From the NCBI RefSeq assembly GCF_900101445.1, contig NZ_FNKE01000001.1, forward strand, positions 1 through 64,000: a DNA stretch of 64,000 nt. Reading direction: 5' to 3'. Numbering within the stretch: the first letter of the stretch is position 1; every line of letters starts with the position of its first letter. This DNA is from Streptococcus equinus (lineage in GTDB: Bacteria; Bacillota; Bacilli; Lactobacillales; Streptococcaceae). The notes below the pieces were generated by a model, which was not told the DNA's origin, made no database searches, and worked only from the letters and a program-made list of their open reading frames with translations. Both the position numbers and the translations under genes were made by a program. Of the stretch, positions 23,026 through 32,057 are shown in pieces.

Positions 23026-24357
23026 ATGACAGAAAAGCTAACGATTTTGCACTTAAATGACTTGCATTCTCACTTTGAGAACTATCCAAAAATTAAGCGA
23101 TATCTTCAAGAATTTCCTAAGTCTGATGAAGAAGTGATTCGGGTTGATGTTGGAGATAGTATTGACCGCTGGCATCCCATGACTGATATTACTAAAGGGC
23201 GTTTTAATGTTCAGTTGATGAATGAGCTTAAGATTGACTTTGCGACGATTGGTAATAATGAAGGAATTGGTTTAGCTAAAAATTGGTTAAATCACGTTTA
23301 CCAAGACGCTGATTTCAAAGTTATTTTAGGCAATTTAGAAGATGAAAATGGACGTCCAAATTGGGCTGAGCCATATCAGATTTATGAGACAAAAGCTGGG
23401 ACAAGGATTGCTTTTTTAGCTTATACTTTTCCGTATTATTTGACTTATAAGCCTGGTGGATGGACGGTCCTTGACCCGATGGCATGCTTGAAACGTGATG
23501 TTGAGATTCCAGAGGTGAAAAATGCAGACTTTCGTATTTTGTTAAGCCATCTTGGATTACCAATAGATGAGAAGATTACTGCAGCTGTTCCAGAGATTGA
23601 TTTAATTATTGGTGCGCATACGCATCATGTTTTTGAGGATGGCGCGTGCCTTAATAGGACTTATATGGCTGCCGCAGGAAAATACGGACAGTTTGTTGGT
23701 GAGATTAATTTGATTTTTGAAAATCATGAATTGGAAGATATTACGATTCATGCCCATGAAACGAGTCATATGGCAAGTAAGCCTGGCGATAAAGAATGGA
23801 TAGAAAAAGTCGTTTCAGATGGTCGCAGTCTTTTAAGAAAAGAAATTGTCAAAGAATTTGATACTGAGTTGACTTTGGAGCAATCTTGTCAACTAGTCAT
23901 GGATGCCATGAAAGATTATGCAAGGGCTGATGTTGCCATGATTAACTCAGGTTTGGTGGTTGAGGCATTCGGTAGAGAAGTGACAAAGGATACGCTCCAT
24001 CATTCTCTTCCACATCAAATGCGTTTGGCAAGGCTAGAAGTAACGACATCTGAGCTTGAGGAGATTTGTCAGGATGTTTATTCGCAAGCAGAATTGTTAG
24101 CAAGACAACAAATCCGTGGCATGGGATTTCGTGGTAAGGAATTTGGGACCGTTTTAACGAGTGGCTTTGCTTACAAAAATGGAAAAATAGTGTATAATGA
24201 AAAGGTTACGAATGAAAAGGAGACTGTCAGCCTAGTCTTGGTTGATCAATATTATTTTGCACGCTACTTTGAGAGCATCAAATCACATCAAGCAGAGCTA
24301 CTTTTTCCTGAATTGCTTCGAGAACTGGTAGAAGACTACCTCATACATAAAGAATAA
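23026..24357 (+). CDS. Metallophosphoesterase / 5'-nucleotidase family protein (cytosolic)
   Basis: The 443-aa two-domain protein has an N-terminal calcineurin-like phosphoesterase domain with ILHLNDLHSHF, RVDVGDS, IGNNE and IGAHTHHVF metal motifs. The C-terminal 5'-nucleotidase domain has VAMINSGLVVEAF. There is no signal peptide, unlike secreted UshA-type enzymes, so it acts in the cytosol (YunD-like). The substrate is not known. The start is the ATG at 23026, where the family motif begins directly; the open frame extends to 22927 but would run through the promoter. The mRNA is probably leaderless. yutD follows 29 bases later. Confidence 0.88.
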   Translation: MTEKLTILHLNDLHSHFENYPKIKRYLQEFPKSDEEVIRVDVGDSIDRWHPMTDITKGRFNVQLMNELKIDFATIGNNEGIGLAKNWLNHVYQDADFKVILGNLEDENGRPNWAEPYQIYETKAGTRIAFLAYTFPYYLTYKPGGWTVLDPMACLKRDVEIPEVKNADFRILLSHLGLPIDEKITAAVPEIDLIIGAHTHHVFEDGACLNRTYMAAAGKYGQFVGEINLIFENHELEDITIHAHETSHMASKPGDKEWIEKVVSDGRSLLRKEIVKEFDTELTLEQSCQLVMDAMKDYARADVAMINSGLVVEAFGREVTKDTLHHSLPHQMRLARLEVTTSELEEICQDVYSQAELLARQQIRGMGFRGKEFGTVLTSGFAYKNGKIVYNEKVTNEKETVSLVLVDQYYFARYFESIKSHQAELLFPELLRELVEDYLIHKE

Positions 24358-24386
24358 GTTTTACGATGGATGAAGAGAGGAGACCG

Positions 24387-24947
24387 ATGAGAAAAGATAT
24401 CTCTCCTGAAATGTACAATTACAATAAATTTCCTGGTCCACAATTCGTGGCATTTTCTGATCGTGTCAAAAGCGATGATATCGAGTTGTTGATTTTAGCC
24501 AATGAAAAAGATGCTTTTAACGCAACTGTGTTTAGTCAACGTTTTTCAGATATCTTACTTAAATATGACTATATCGTCGGAGATTGGGGAAATGAACAGC
24601 TACGTCTAAAAGGTTTTTACAAAGATGACCGCGACGTTAAAAAGGCTAATCGTATTTCACGTTTAGATGATTACCTTAAAGAATATTGTAACTTTGGCTG
24701 TGCTTATTTTGTTCTTGAAAATAAAGAGCCACGTGCTGTGAAGTCTGAAGAAGAAAAACAAACAAGACGTCATAAATCACAAAAACGTTCGTCTGGTAAG
24801 AAAAAAACTGACCGTTCAGGAAATCAACATTTTACCAGCCAAAAACGCAAAGAAAGCAAAGGACGCAGTGAGCGTCACCAAAAACGTGAACAGCAAAAAG
24901 AAATTCAGTCGGCAAAACAATTTGTCATTCGCCGCAAAGAGAAATAG
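24387..24947 (+). CDS. YutD family protein (DUF1027)
   Basis: This 186-aa protein has the DUF1027/YutD domain at residues 10-110 (VKSDDIELLILANEKDAFNATVFSQRF ... YDYIVGDWGNEQLRLKGFYKD). A strongly basic, probably disordered tail follows (Lys/Arg/Gln-rich, residues 115-186). The domain's role is unknown; the tail suggests RNA binding (inference). The ATG follows gaggag. It is part of the yutD-rlmN-vanZ run. Confidence 0.87.
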   Translation: MRKDISPEMYNYNKFPGPQFVAFSDRVKSDDIELLILANEKDAFNATVFSQRFSDILLKYDYIVGDWGNEQLRLKGFYKDDRDVKKANRISRLDDYLKEYCNFGCAYFVLENKEPRAVKSEEEKQTRRHKSQKRSSGKKKTDRSGNQHFTSQKRKESKGRSERHQKREQQKEIQSAKQFVIRRKEK

Positions 24948-24967
24948 GAAGGAAATAAATTTACAGA

Positions 24968-26068
24968 ATGCAAACAGAAACTAAGGACATGAAGCCCTCT
25001 ATTTACGGTTTAACACGTGATGAACTCATCGAATGGGCAATCGAACACGGTGAAAAGAAATTCCGTGCAACACAAATTTGGGATTGGCTTTACCGTAAAC
25101 GTGTCCAATCTTTTGAAGAAATGACAAACATTTCAAAAGATTTTATCGCTATTTTAAATGAAAATTTCTGCGTTAACCCATTGAAACAACGTGTCGTCCA
25201 AGAAGCATCAGATGGTACCGTTAAATACTTGTTTGAATTGCCTGATGGCATGCTGATTGAAACAGTTTTGATGCGCCAACACTATGGTTTGTCAGTCTGT
25301 GTAACATCACAAGTCGGTTGTAACATGGGTTGCTCATTCTGTGCCAGCGGTTTGATTAAAAAACAACGTGATTTGACAAGTGGTGAAATCACTTCACAAA
25401 TCATGATGGTACAAAAATACTTTGATGAACGTGGTCAAGATGAGCGCGTGAGTCACGTCGTTGTTATGGGGATTGGTGAACCATTTGATAACTACGACAA
25501 CGTGCTTCGCTTTGTGCGTACGATTAACAATGACAATGGTCTTGCTATCGGTGCACGTCACATCACAATTTCAACATCAGGTTTGGCACACAAAATCCGT
25601 GAATTTGCTCACGAAAGCTTGCAAGTTAACTTGGCTGTTTCACTTCACGCGCCAAACAATGAATTGCGTTCACAAATCATGCGTGTTAACCGTTCATTCC
25701 CACTTGAAAAACTCTTTGCTGCGATTGAATACTACGTTGAAACAACTAACCGTCGTGTGACATTTGAGTACATCATGTTAAATGACGTCAATGACTCACC
25801 AGAAAACGCACAAGAATTGGCTGATTTGACGAAAAAAATCCGCAAATTGTCTTACATCAACTTGATTCCATATAACCCAGTTTCTGAACACGACCAATAC
25901 CGTCGTTCAAGTAAAGAACACGTTGCAGCCTTTTACGATGTTCTTAAGAAAAATGGTGTTAACTGTGTCGTTCGTCAAGAACACGGAACTGATATTGATG
26001 CCGCTTGTGGTCAATTGCGTTCAAATACAATGAAACGTGACCGTCAAAAAGCTGCTAAAGTAAAATAA
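24968..26068 (+). CDS. rlmN: 23S rRNA (adenine-2503-C2)-methyltransferase RlmN
   Basis: This 366-aa radical-SAM enzyme methylates A2503 of 23S rRNA and some tRNAs. The Fe-S motif is CNMGCSFC near residues 119-126, followed by [15 protein letters not shown] and HITISTSGL. The C-terminal [19 protein letters not shown] contains the catalytic Cys of the family. The length is normal. aaggaa lies upstream of the ATG at 24968. vanZ starts 9 bases after the stop. Confidence 0.97.
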   Translation: MQTETKDMKPSIYGLTRDELIEWAIEHGEKKFRATQIWDWLYRKRVQSFEEMTNISKDFIAILNENFCVNPLKQRVVQEASDGTVKYLFELPDGMLIETVLMRQHYGLSVCVTSQVGCNMGCSFCASGLIKKQRDLTSGEITSQIMMVQKYFDERGQDERVSHVVVMGIGEPFDNYDNVLRFVRTINNDNGLAIGARHITISTSGLAHKIREFAHESLQVNLAVSLHAPNNELRSQIMRVNRSFPLEKLFAAIEYYVETTNRRVTFEYIMLNDVNDSPENAQELADLTKKIRKLSYINLIPYNPVSEHDQYRRSSKEHVAAFYDVLKKNGVNCVVRQEHGTDIDAACGQLRSNTMKRDRQKAAKVK

Positions 26069-26077
26069 GAAGGTAAA

Positions 26078-26584
26078 ATGAGAAAGCTATTTGATGAAGA
26101 ACTTGAGTTGACAAGTTTAGGGCGTAAAGTAGCCCTAACTTTGGTGGGGATTTACATCCTTGCCCTTTGTTTCTTGTGTTTTAGTCCGCAACCCTTTAAA
26201 ATCGATGGGGTTGAGACACCTAATATCATTTATTATGGACGCTTGCGCTTGTTGTTGGTGCCATTTAACAGTTTGATTGGTATCGGTCAGCTTGATAGTG
26301 CCTTTGAAGCATTTTGGGTATTTGCACAAAATGTTACCAATATGTTTCTTATCTTTCCTTTGATGTTGGGATTGATTTGGCTATTTCCCAAATTGCGTCA
26401 GTGGAAGCGAGCTTGGCTGTTAGCTTTTGGAGTCAGCCTTACAATTGAAACAACACAGTTGCTTGTCGATTTACTTTATAATGCTAATCGAGTCTTTGAA
26501 ATTGATGACTTGTGGACCAACTCCCTAGGAGGTCTTCTAGCTCTGTGGCTTTACTCAGCAATTTATCGAAACTATCATAAATAA
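26078..26584 (+). CDS. VanZ family membrane protein
   Basis: The 168-aa protein has four to five membrane helices and the VanZ-like pattern: LCFLCFSPQPF at the first helix, NVTNMFLIFPLMLGL, and SLTIETTQLLVDLL ... FEIDDLWTNSLGGLLALWL at the end. VanZ homologues influence sensitivity to teicoplanin or lipoglycopeptides; the native function is unsettled. It is the last gene of the run and is followed by a strong terminator. Confidence 0.88.
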   Translation: MRKLFDEELELTSLGRKVALTLVGIYILALCFLCFSPQPFKIDGVETPNIIYYGRLRLLLVPFNSLIGIGQLDSAFEAFWVFAQNVTNMFLIFPLMLGLIWLFPKLRQWKRAWLLAFGVSLTIETTQLLVDLLYNANRVFEIDDLWTNSLGGLLALWLYSAIYRNYHK

Positions 26585-26589
26585 TAATG

Positions 26590-26617
26590 AAAGGTCGGGT
26601 TTTCCCGACCTTTTTTT
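26590..26617 (+). terminator. Terminator after the VanZ gene
   Basis: The perfect stem aaaggtcggg/cccgaccttt with a tttt loop is followed by a T-run. Confidence 0.95.
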
Positions 26618-26653
26618 GTATACGTAAAGAAGTGATTTGAAAATTTTTCAAAA

Positions 26654-26720
26654 ACATGACAAAAGTCATGTATTGTCATGACATTATGAGCTAAAAAAAT
26701 CAGTGATAGTTTTCTAAAAT
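26654..26720 (+). promoter_or_regulatory. Operator cluster and promoter of the ABC/two-component operon
   Basis: ACATGAC-aaaa-GTCATGT (26654-26671) is directly followed by the palindrome TGTCATGACA (26674-26683). GTCATG recurs at exactly 10-bp spacing (26665 and 26675). The only -10 candidate is TAAAAT (26715-26720) with no good -35. The palindromes lie near -50, so binding by the operon's own NarL/LuxR-type regulator as an activator is likely (inference). Confidence 0.6.
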
Positions 26721-26757
26721 TAAATCATCGAATAAAGATAAAAATGGAGATGTTAAG

Positions 26758-27636
26758 ATGATTACGGTTAATAATATTTCAAAGATAATCAAGGAAAAAG
26801 AAATTTTAAAGGATATTTCTTTTGAAGTTGCTGAGGGAGATTGTCTAGCTTTGATTGGACCAAATGGCGCAGGTAAAACAACATTGATGTCATGTCTTTT
26901 AGGAGATTTAAAAACCAGTAAGGGAGAGATTTTAGTGAATGGATTACCACCTCGCCATCACCAGTTAAAGGAAATAGTAGCAGTATTGCCACAAGAAAAT
27001 CAGCTACCAGAGAAATTAAAGGTGAAAGAGTTGATTCATTTTTTCAAAACGATTAGTAAGACACCTTTGAGTGACCAAGATATTGATCGAATTTTACAGT
27101 TTAGCGAGGCACAAAAAGCTCAGTTGACGGAAAAATTATCTGGTGGTCAAAGACGATTGTTAGCTTTTACCTTATGTTTGATTGCTCAGCCAAAAATTCT
27201 TTTTTTAGATGAACCAACGGCTGGTATGGATACAACGACACGTCAGCATTTTTGGCGAATGATTCAATCTTTGAAAGACAAAGGGGTGACGATTATTTAC
27301 TCTAGTCATTATATTGAAGAAGTGGAGCATACAGCAGAGCGGATTCTTGTTTTGCATCAAGGGCGTCTGCTTAGCGATACCACACCATTTGCTATGCGAG
27401 AAGCTGAGCACGAAAAACAGTTGACCTTACCAAAAACATTTTTGCCAATTGTAGAAAAATTACCTCATATTACTAATATTGAATTAAAAAATGACACAGT
27501 AACTTTTATGACTAAAGAGATTGATAATGTCTGGCAGGACTTACAAGAGCAAGGTTGCCAGATTTCTGATATTGAAATTCAAAATAAAAGCCTATTAAAC
27601 ACATTATTTGAACAGACTGGGGAGATTGAAAAATGA
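26758..27636 (+). CDS. ABC transporter ATP-binding protein
   Basis: The 292-aa ATPase has Walker A GPNGAGKTT (about residues 35-43), Q-loop VLPQENQLPEKL, signature LSGGQRRLLAF and Walker B KILFLDEPTAGMD, then the H-loop SSHYIEE. The C-terminal 70 residues are an extra domain. It resembles the ABC-2 drug, lipid or antibiotic exporter ATPases next to DesK/DesR-type systems. The stop overlaps the permease start by 4 bases. An activator-type operator lies upstream. Confidence 0.92.
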   Translation: MITVNNISKIIKEKEILKDISFEVAEGDCLALIGPNGAGKTTLMSCLLGDLKTSKGEILVNGLPPRHHQLKEIVAVLPQENQLPEKLKVKELIHFFKTISKTPLSDQDIDRILQFSEAQKAQLTEKLSGGQRRLLAFTLCLIAQPKILFLDEPTAGMDTTTRQHFWRMIQSLKDKGVTIIYSSHYIEEVEHTAERILVLHQGRLLSDTTPFAMREAEHEKQLTLPKTFLPIVEKLPHITNIELKNDTVTFMTKEIDNVWQDLQEQGCQISDIEIQNKSLLNTLFEQTGEIEK

Positions 27637-28364
27637 TTGCTTTACTAAAAATTGAATGGATTAAAATGATACGCACGTGGATGACTTTTGTATTATCTAT
27701 TGGGTTGCCAGTCTTCTTTTTCTTACTTTTTTCAGGCATGGAGTTCTCGTCCAATCACCAAGAGCAACAATCTTATATTACGAGTTACATGTTAACGATG
27801 ACTGCTTTTTCCATGTCGAGTTTTGGCTTTTTCACCTTTCCAGCTATGCTTACAGAAGATAAGATAAGTCACTGGATGAGTTTTATTGAGCATTCCTCTG
27901 TCTCTATTTGGCAGTATTATTTATCAAAAGTGATTAGGGTTTTATTTTGTTTCTTACTTTCTATCTTGTTAATATTTTTATGTGGTATGATTTTTCGTGA
28001 TGTGATGATGCCGATTAATCATTGGTTAGGGTCAGCGGCTTTATTACTGCTATCAAGTCTTTTGTTTTTAGCATTTGGGTTATTAATTTCACAATTAAAA
28101 TCCCAACAATTAATGACACTTGTTGGAAATATTGCCTTTCTTGGTTTAGCAATTCTTGGTGGCTCTTGGATGCCGATTGAGACTTTTCCAGAATGGATGC
28201 AAACTATCTCGAAACTAACACCAACTTATCATGTCAATCATTTGGTAACAACTTTTGCTAAGACTGCTCAACTAAACTGGCAATCCTTGATTATCGTGCT
28301 CGGCTATGCCATAATAGTAGCAGCATTAGCGCTTTTGATTAAAAATAATACTGAGGTTAAATGA
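27633..28364 (+). CDS. ABC-2 type transporter permease
   Basis: The 243-aa protein has six predicted membrane helices in the ABC-2 layout. A long extracytosolic loop follows helix 1 (SGMEFSSNHQEQQSYITSYM), and the late conserved stretch ILGGSWMPIETFPEWMQTISKLTPTYH is typical of ABC-2 permeases. It partners the preceding ATPase and overlaps the histidine kinase start (ATGATG). The exported substrate is unknown. Confidence 0.9.
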   Translation: MIALLKIEWIKMIRTWMTFVLSIGLPVFFFLLFSGMEFSSNHQEQQSYITSYMLTMTAFSMSSFGFFTFPAMLTEDKISHWMSFIEHSSVSIWQYYLSKVIRVLFCFLLSILLIFLCGMIFRDVMMPINHWLGSAALLLLSSLLFLAFGLLISQLKSQQLMTLVGNIAFLGLAILGGSWMPIETFPEWMQTISKLTPTYHVNHLVTTFAKTAQLNWQSLIIVLGYAIIVAALALLIKNNTEVK

Positions 28365-29452
28365 TGTTCAAAAGAATTAAAAGAATTCATCCCTTATTTT
28401 ATTTGCCATTAGCTTTTTTGGCTTTTCCTTTTTTGGGTGTTTTCTTTTTTGGTTACCCTATATGGACGTTAGGGATAACACTTGCTTTTTTGATTGGCTA
28501 TTTATTTCTTGTTAATTATGAAAAAAATGTGTTAACCAATATTGTCTGGATTTTCATGCTATTATACATTATCTACATGACACTTTGTGTGGATGGTGGG
28601 ATGATGTGGTTTACTTTTTATTTTAATAGTCTATTAGTTTTTCGATTTCAAGATGATTATCGGTCATTTCGCTTTGTTTCCTATAATCTAGCCATGCTGT
28701 TGATGATGGTGGTAGGAATGACTTTGGCAGAAGATATCATGACACGAGTGATGATTCTTTTAGTTCCACTTGTCAATTACGCTGTCTTATTTCATTGGAT
28801 AAATGCCAGAAAGACAGAAGCTCAGGAAAGAGCTCTTATGGAAAAGAATCGAACGATTAATCTTTTGCTGGCTGAAAATGAGCGAAATCGTATCGGCCGT
28901 GATTTACATGATACTTTGGGCCATGTTTTTGCAGCCATGACTTTAAAAACAGAGTTAGCGCTCAAACAATTAGAAAAAGGAAAATATGACCTTGTCAAAA
29001 AAGAATTAGAAGAATTAAACCAAAGTAGTCGTTCTTCAATGCATGATGTTAGAAATATCATTAATAATCTCAAATTTAGAACTTTGGAAGAAGAGATTGA
29101 TCAGTTAGAGCATTTTTTTGCGATGACTGATATTGATTATCATTTGCAAAATGAGTTAAATTTATCAGTTATGCCGCCTGTGATGCAGTCGACACTTTGC
29201 ATGATTTTGCGCGAATTAAGTAATAATGTTATCAAGCATAGTCAAGCAAATCAGTGTCAACTTCATTTATTTGAAAAAGAAGGCAAAGTTGTTGTCGAAA
29301 TTAAAGATAATGGTGTCGGCTTTGAAAAGCTTTCTGGAGATGAATTGCAATCTATTCGTGACCGCTTGCTTTTAGTAAAAGGAAATGTTCAAATACTATC
29401 ACCAAGAAAGCCTACCCTTATTCAGGCTGAGCTGGGGTTAAAGGAGAATTAG
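28361..29452 (+). CDS. Sensor histidine kinase (DesK/LiaS-like, HisKA_3)
   Basis: The 363-aa protein has five to six N-terminal membrane helices (residues 12-147) with short loops, so sensing is probably within the membrane. A coiled linker leads to the phosphoacceptor His183 in [15 protein letters not shown]. The ATPase domain has [15 protein letters not shown] (N-box) and [10 protein letters not shown] (G1). It belongs to the DesK/YvfT group and pairs with the adjacent response regulator, one base downstream. The likely stimulus is membrane state or an antimicrobial handled by the ABC pair (inference). Confidence 0.92.
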   Translation: MMFKRIKRIHPLFYLPLAFLAFPFLGVFFFGYPIWTLGITLAFLIGYLFLVNYEKNVLTNIVWIFMLLYIIYMTLCVDGGMMWFTFYFNSLLVFRFQDDYRSFRFVSYNLAMLLMMVVGMTLAEDIMTRVMILLVPLVNYAVLFHWINARKTEAQERALMEKNRTINLLLAENERNRIGRDLHDTLGHVFAAMTLKTELALKQLEKGKYDLVKKELEELNQSSRSSMHDVRNIINNLKFRTLEEEIDQLEHFFAMTDIDYHLQNELNLSVMPPVMQSTLCMILRELSNNVIKHSQANQCQLHLFEKEGKVVVEIKDNGVGFEKLSGDELQSIRDRLLLVKGNVQILSPRKPTLIQAELGLKEN

Positions 29453-29453
29453 G

Positions 29454-30050
29454 ATGAAATTATTAGTTGCTGAAGATCAATCCATGTTGCGAGATGCTTT
29501 ATGTCAGTTATTGCTTATGGAAGATGATGTCGATGACGTTTTGCAGGCTGGAGATGGTGAAGAGGCTATTGAACTAGTCAAAACTAACTCAATAGATGTA
29601 GCGATTCTTGATGTTGAAATGCCTAAAAAATCGGGTCTTGATGTTTTAGAATGGATTAGAGAACACAAGGATTTGAAAGTGATTATAGTGACTACTTTTA
29701 AACGAGTTGGTTACTTTGAACGTGCAGTAAAAGCAGGTGTTGATGCCTATGTATTGAAAGATCGTTCAACTTCTGAGTTGATGTCAACAATCCACACAGT
29801 GCTTGCAGGCAAAAAAGAGTATTCACCAGAATTGATGGAATCTATGATAAGCCAGGATAATCCGTTGAGTCCTCAAGAAAAGCGCATTTTACAATTGATT
29901 GCACTTGGAAAATCGAATCAAGACATTGCTGATACCCTTTATCTTTCAAATGGAACGGTGAGAAATTATACATCATCAATTTTTAATAAATTATCAGCCA
30001 ATAATCGTGTTGAGGCGGCTAGAATTGCTAAAGACAAAGGTTGGTTATAA
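29454..30050 (+). CDS. Response regulator, NarL/LuxR family (DesR/YvfU-like)
   Basis: The 198-aa regulator has a receiver domain with acidic residues at 7-8, phospho-acceptor Asp53 in [13 protein letters not shown] and the conserved Lys in [10 protein letters not shown]-terminal LuxR-type HTH follows: [35 protein letters not shown]. It should bind the GTCATG repeats upstream of the operon. It is the last gene of the four-gene unit, with a terminator after it. Confidence 0.94.
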   Translation: MKLLVAEDQSMLRDALCQLLLMEDDVDDVLQAGDGEEAIELVKTNSIDVAILDVEMPKKSGLDVLEWIREHKDLKVIIVTTFKRVGYFERAVKAGVDAYVLKDRSTSELMSTIHTVLAGKKEYSPELMESMISQDNPLSPQEKRILQLIALGKSNQDIADTLYLSNGTVRNYTSSIFNKLSANNRVEAARIAKDKGWL

Positions 30051-30058
30051 AGTAAATT

Positions 30059-30086
30059 AGAACTCAGTCAAATGGGTTCTTTTTTA
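30059..30086 (+). terminator. Terminator after the response regulator
   Basis: The stem agaactca/tgggttct (one G-U pair) is followed by a T-run. Confidence 0.85.
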
Positions 30087-30142
30087 TTTTTCTCAGTTAA
30101 AAAACGATTTCTGATTTTTGACATTTTGTTTACAGTTCCTGT

Positions 30143-30171
30143 TTTACAAGATTTCATTAGCATAATATAAT
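30143..30171 (+). promoter_or_regulatory. Promoter giving a leaderless AbrB-DUF998 mRNA
   Basis: TTTACA (30143-30148), 17 bp, TATAAT (30166-30171), then only six bases (gaaggt) before the ATG at 30178. The aagg in that gap is too close to the ATG to act as a Shine-Dalgarno. Confidence 0.75.
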
Positions 30172-30177
30172 GAAGGT

Positions 30178-31335
30178 ATGGAAAATAAAAAATTAAGTAT
30201 TGTGCTAGATCAGGCAGTTGTCAATCAGTTAAATCTGAGTAAAGGGCAGCAATTAAAAGCTGAATTATACAGTGATAAATTAATCCTTCAAAAAGAAGAA
30301 ACTCCAAAACAAGGTCGCTTGTCAAGTTGGGTTTTGATTTTATCAACTGTTATTTTGTGTATTTTATTTTATGGTGTGAGTTCTATTGAGAAGATGGACC
30401 AGATTTTGTTGGTTGGAGATTATTCTATCATCACTTTTTTAATTGGTTTTGGTGGGATACTTGGAATGACTATTTTTACAACAACGCTTATTCGTAACCG
30501 AACGGTCTTTCTTGGAGGCATCAAAGCGCGTGTTTTTTGGCGCATGCTTCCCGTTATCGTCGCTTCATTCGCAGTGATTTTACTGCTAGCTCTTCTCGGT
30601 TTTGGCTGGTTGCTGGAGCAGATTTTCACGGGCGCCTCTTTTGATAAATTAACTTCGAGCTTGATTTTAGGAGCTTCTATCTATGCGGTCAGTCTTTTTT
30701 GGGGGCAAATAGCAGAGATGATTAGGGCGACTTGGTTGACAACTGTTTTTACAGTAATTATGGTCAGTGGTGTTTTTGTCGCAATGGCGACGAATCGTTC
30801 TTTGCAGTGGTGGCATTTCAACCTAAGCTTTTTGGGAACACAAGCTGCTAAGGAAAGTTGGCAATTTAATCTGACTTTGATTTTGTCAGCCTTGGTTTTG
30901 GTTGCTTTGGTGGATTACTTGTTTGTCGCTTTAGGTGAAAAATATGGTAAAAACTGGAAATTAAGAGCTATACGTATCATGTTGACCATTTTGGGGATTG
31001 ATTTGGGAGCGGTTGGCTTTTTCCCGAATGACTCTAGTTCGCACCTTTTGCATACTAGAGCAGCAGGTTATTTGGTTTTGATTATCATCGCCTTGATTAT
31101 CAGTGTCAAATGGCTTTTGCCAGAAGTGACACGTGATTTCTTGGTTATGTCCTATGCGATTGGTGGCATGCTGGTCGGACTAGAAATTGCTTTTCAAGGT
31201 CTTCATTACCTATCTTTAACTGCTTTTGAGTTGAGTGCTTTCTTGTTGGCTTTTGCTTGGTTGATTCGTTTAATCACTCATTTAGAAGGGCTCTTGTCTC
31301 CTGAAAGAAAAGAAATCACATTAATTCTTGAATAA
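30178..31335 (+). CDS. DUF998-like membrane protein with N-terminal AbrB/MazE-type domain
   Basis: Residues 2-42 of this 385-aa protein (KKLSIVLDQAVVNQLNLSKGQQLKAELYSDKLILQKEE region) follow the SpoVT/AbrB swapped-hairpin pattern. The rest contains about nine to ten membrane helices and resembles DUF998 proteins (for example AAGYLVLIIIALIISVKWLLP). Fusion of a DNA-binding-type domain to a polytopic membrane domain is known for some DUF998 relatives. The function is unknown. The gene has a consensus promoter directly abutting the ATG. Confidence 0.75.
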   Translation: MENKKLSIVLDQAVVNQLNLSKGQQLKAELYSDKLILQKEETPKQGRLSSWVLILSTVILCILFYGVSSIEKMDQILLVGDYSIITFLIGFGGILGMTIFTTTLIRNRTVFLGGIKARVFWRMLPVIVASFAVILLLALLGFGWLLEQIFTGASFDKLTSSLILGASIYAVSLFWGQIAEMIRATWLTTVFTVIMVSGVFVAMATNRSLQWWHFNLSFLGTQAAKESWQFNLTLILSALVLVALVDYLFVALGEKYGKNWKLRAIRIMLTILGIDLGAVGFFPNDSSSHLLHTRAAGYLVLIIIALIISVKWLLPEVTRDFLVMSYAIGGMLVGLEIAFQGLHYLSLTAFELSAFLLAFAWLIRLITHLEGLLSPERKEITLILE

Positions 31336-31340
31336 ATTCT

Positions 31341-31392
31341 AAATCTCTGAGTTTGACTTAGCGCACTTGCTAGGAAAAACTTAGAGATTTTT
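31341..31392 (+). terminator. Terminator after the AbrB-DUF998 gene
   Basis: The 14-bp stem aaatctctgagttt/aaacttagagattt (one G-U) is followed by T. An inner small hairpin (cttagc/gctagg) sits in the loop. Confidence 0.85.
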
Positions 31393-31450
31393 AAATAAAT
31401 CAACAAAATAATGAAAAATGTTCAATTTTTTAGAAAATTCACAAAAATAC

Positions 31451-31479
31451 TTGACAAGTAAGAATAGGGTGTTTATAAT
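31451..31479 (+). promoter_or_regulatory. trp operon promoter
   Basis: Consensus TTGACA (31451-31456), 17 bp, TATAAT (31474-31479). It starts the leader that carries two T-boxes. Confidence 0.9.
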
Positions 31480-31485
31480 GGTAAA

Positions 31486-31738
31486 CAATCAGAAAGTAGC
31501 AAGGATTTGCTTACAGGGAGCTCGTGGTTACTGTGAACGAGTAGCAGGTGGTTGTGAAATTGGGCTGATGGTATATTGTTGAAGATAAGAAATATTTTTC
31601 AGGTAGGCACCCCTTATCGTGCAGCTCCTTGTTAGAGGAGATAGAGATGGCGGAGTATATATTTCCGTTAAATTGAGGTGGCACCACGCTATACATTAGA
31701 CGTCCTCACACAGAAGTTCTTTCTGTGTGAGGTTTTTT
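31486..31738 (+). ncRNA. First tryptophan T-box leader
   Basis: A full-length T-box. The stem I region (31490-31590) has a possible TGG specifier at 31569-31571 (ctgaTGGta). The T-box core aggtggcaccacgct is at 31676-31690. The terminator cctcacacagaa/tttctgtgtgagg with T-run is at 31704-31738. Uncharged tRNA-Trp should promote read-through. The specifier assignment is by eye and agrees with the trp genes downstream. Confidence 0.93.
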
Positions 31739-31744
31739 GTTTAG

Positions 31745-31951
31745 TGAATTAAGCGGAAGTGAAAAAGATTTCAAGATACAAGTGAGGCAAACACTAGTTG
31801 GTAGTGGTAAGTCTCAGGGAAGCACCCCTTATCGTGCGACTCCTTGTTAGAGGAGATAGAGATGACGAAACTATTTTTCGTTAAATGAGGTGGCACCGCG
31901 CTATCATTAGACGCCCTCACACAGAAGTTTTTTCTGTGTGGGGATTTTTTG
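31745..31951 (+). ncRNA. Second tryptophan T-box leader, in tandem
   Basis: The core aggtggcaccgcgct is at 31888-31902 and the terminator ccctcacacag/ctgtgtgggg is at 31914-31951. The central part (caccccttatcgtgc, ctccttgttagaggag) is nearly identical to the first T-box, so this is a duplication. The stem I region is only about 75 nt and divergent; TGG occurs at ttggtagtggtaag (near 31797-31804). Confidence 0.85.
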
Positions 31952-31970
31952 TTTAAAAGGGGAGAAAATC

Positions 31971-32009
31971 ATGAAAAGAAAAGATAAAGGCTGGCGAATC
32001 AGTAACTAG
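31971..32009 (+). CDS. Possible 12-aa leader peptide with one Trp codon
   Basis: ATG with a good ggggaga site opens a 12-codon frame (MKRKDKGWRISN) that ends in TAG, 48 bases before trpE. It contains a single TGG. It lies between the second T-box terminator and trpE. No attenuator hairpin follows it, so if translated it may affect trpE translation or simply be a relic. Too short to confirm. Confidence 0.4.
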   Translation: MKRKDKGWRISN

Positions 32010-32057
32010 AATTAAAAGGAAAAACATTATTAAAATTTCATGTAGAGAGGACATGAC

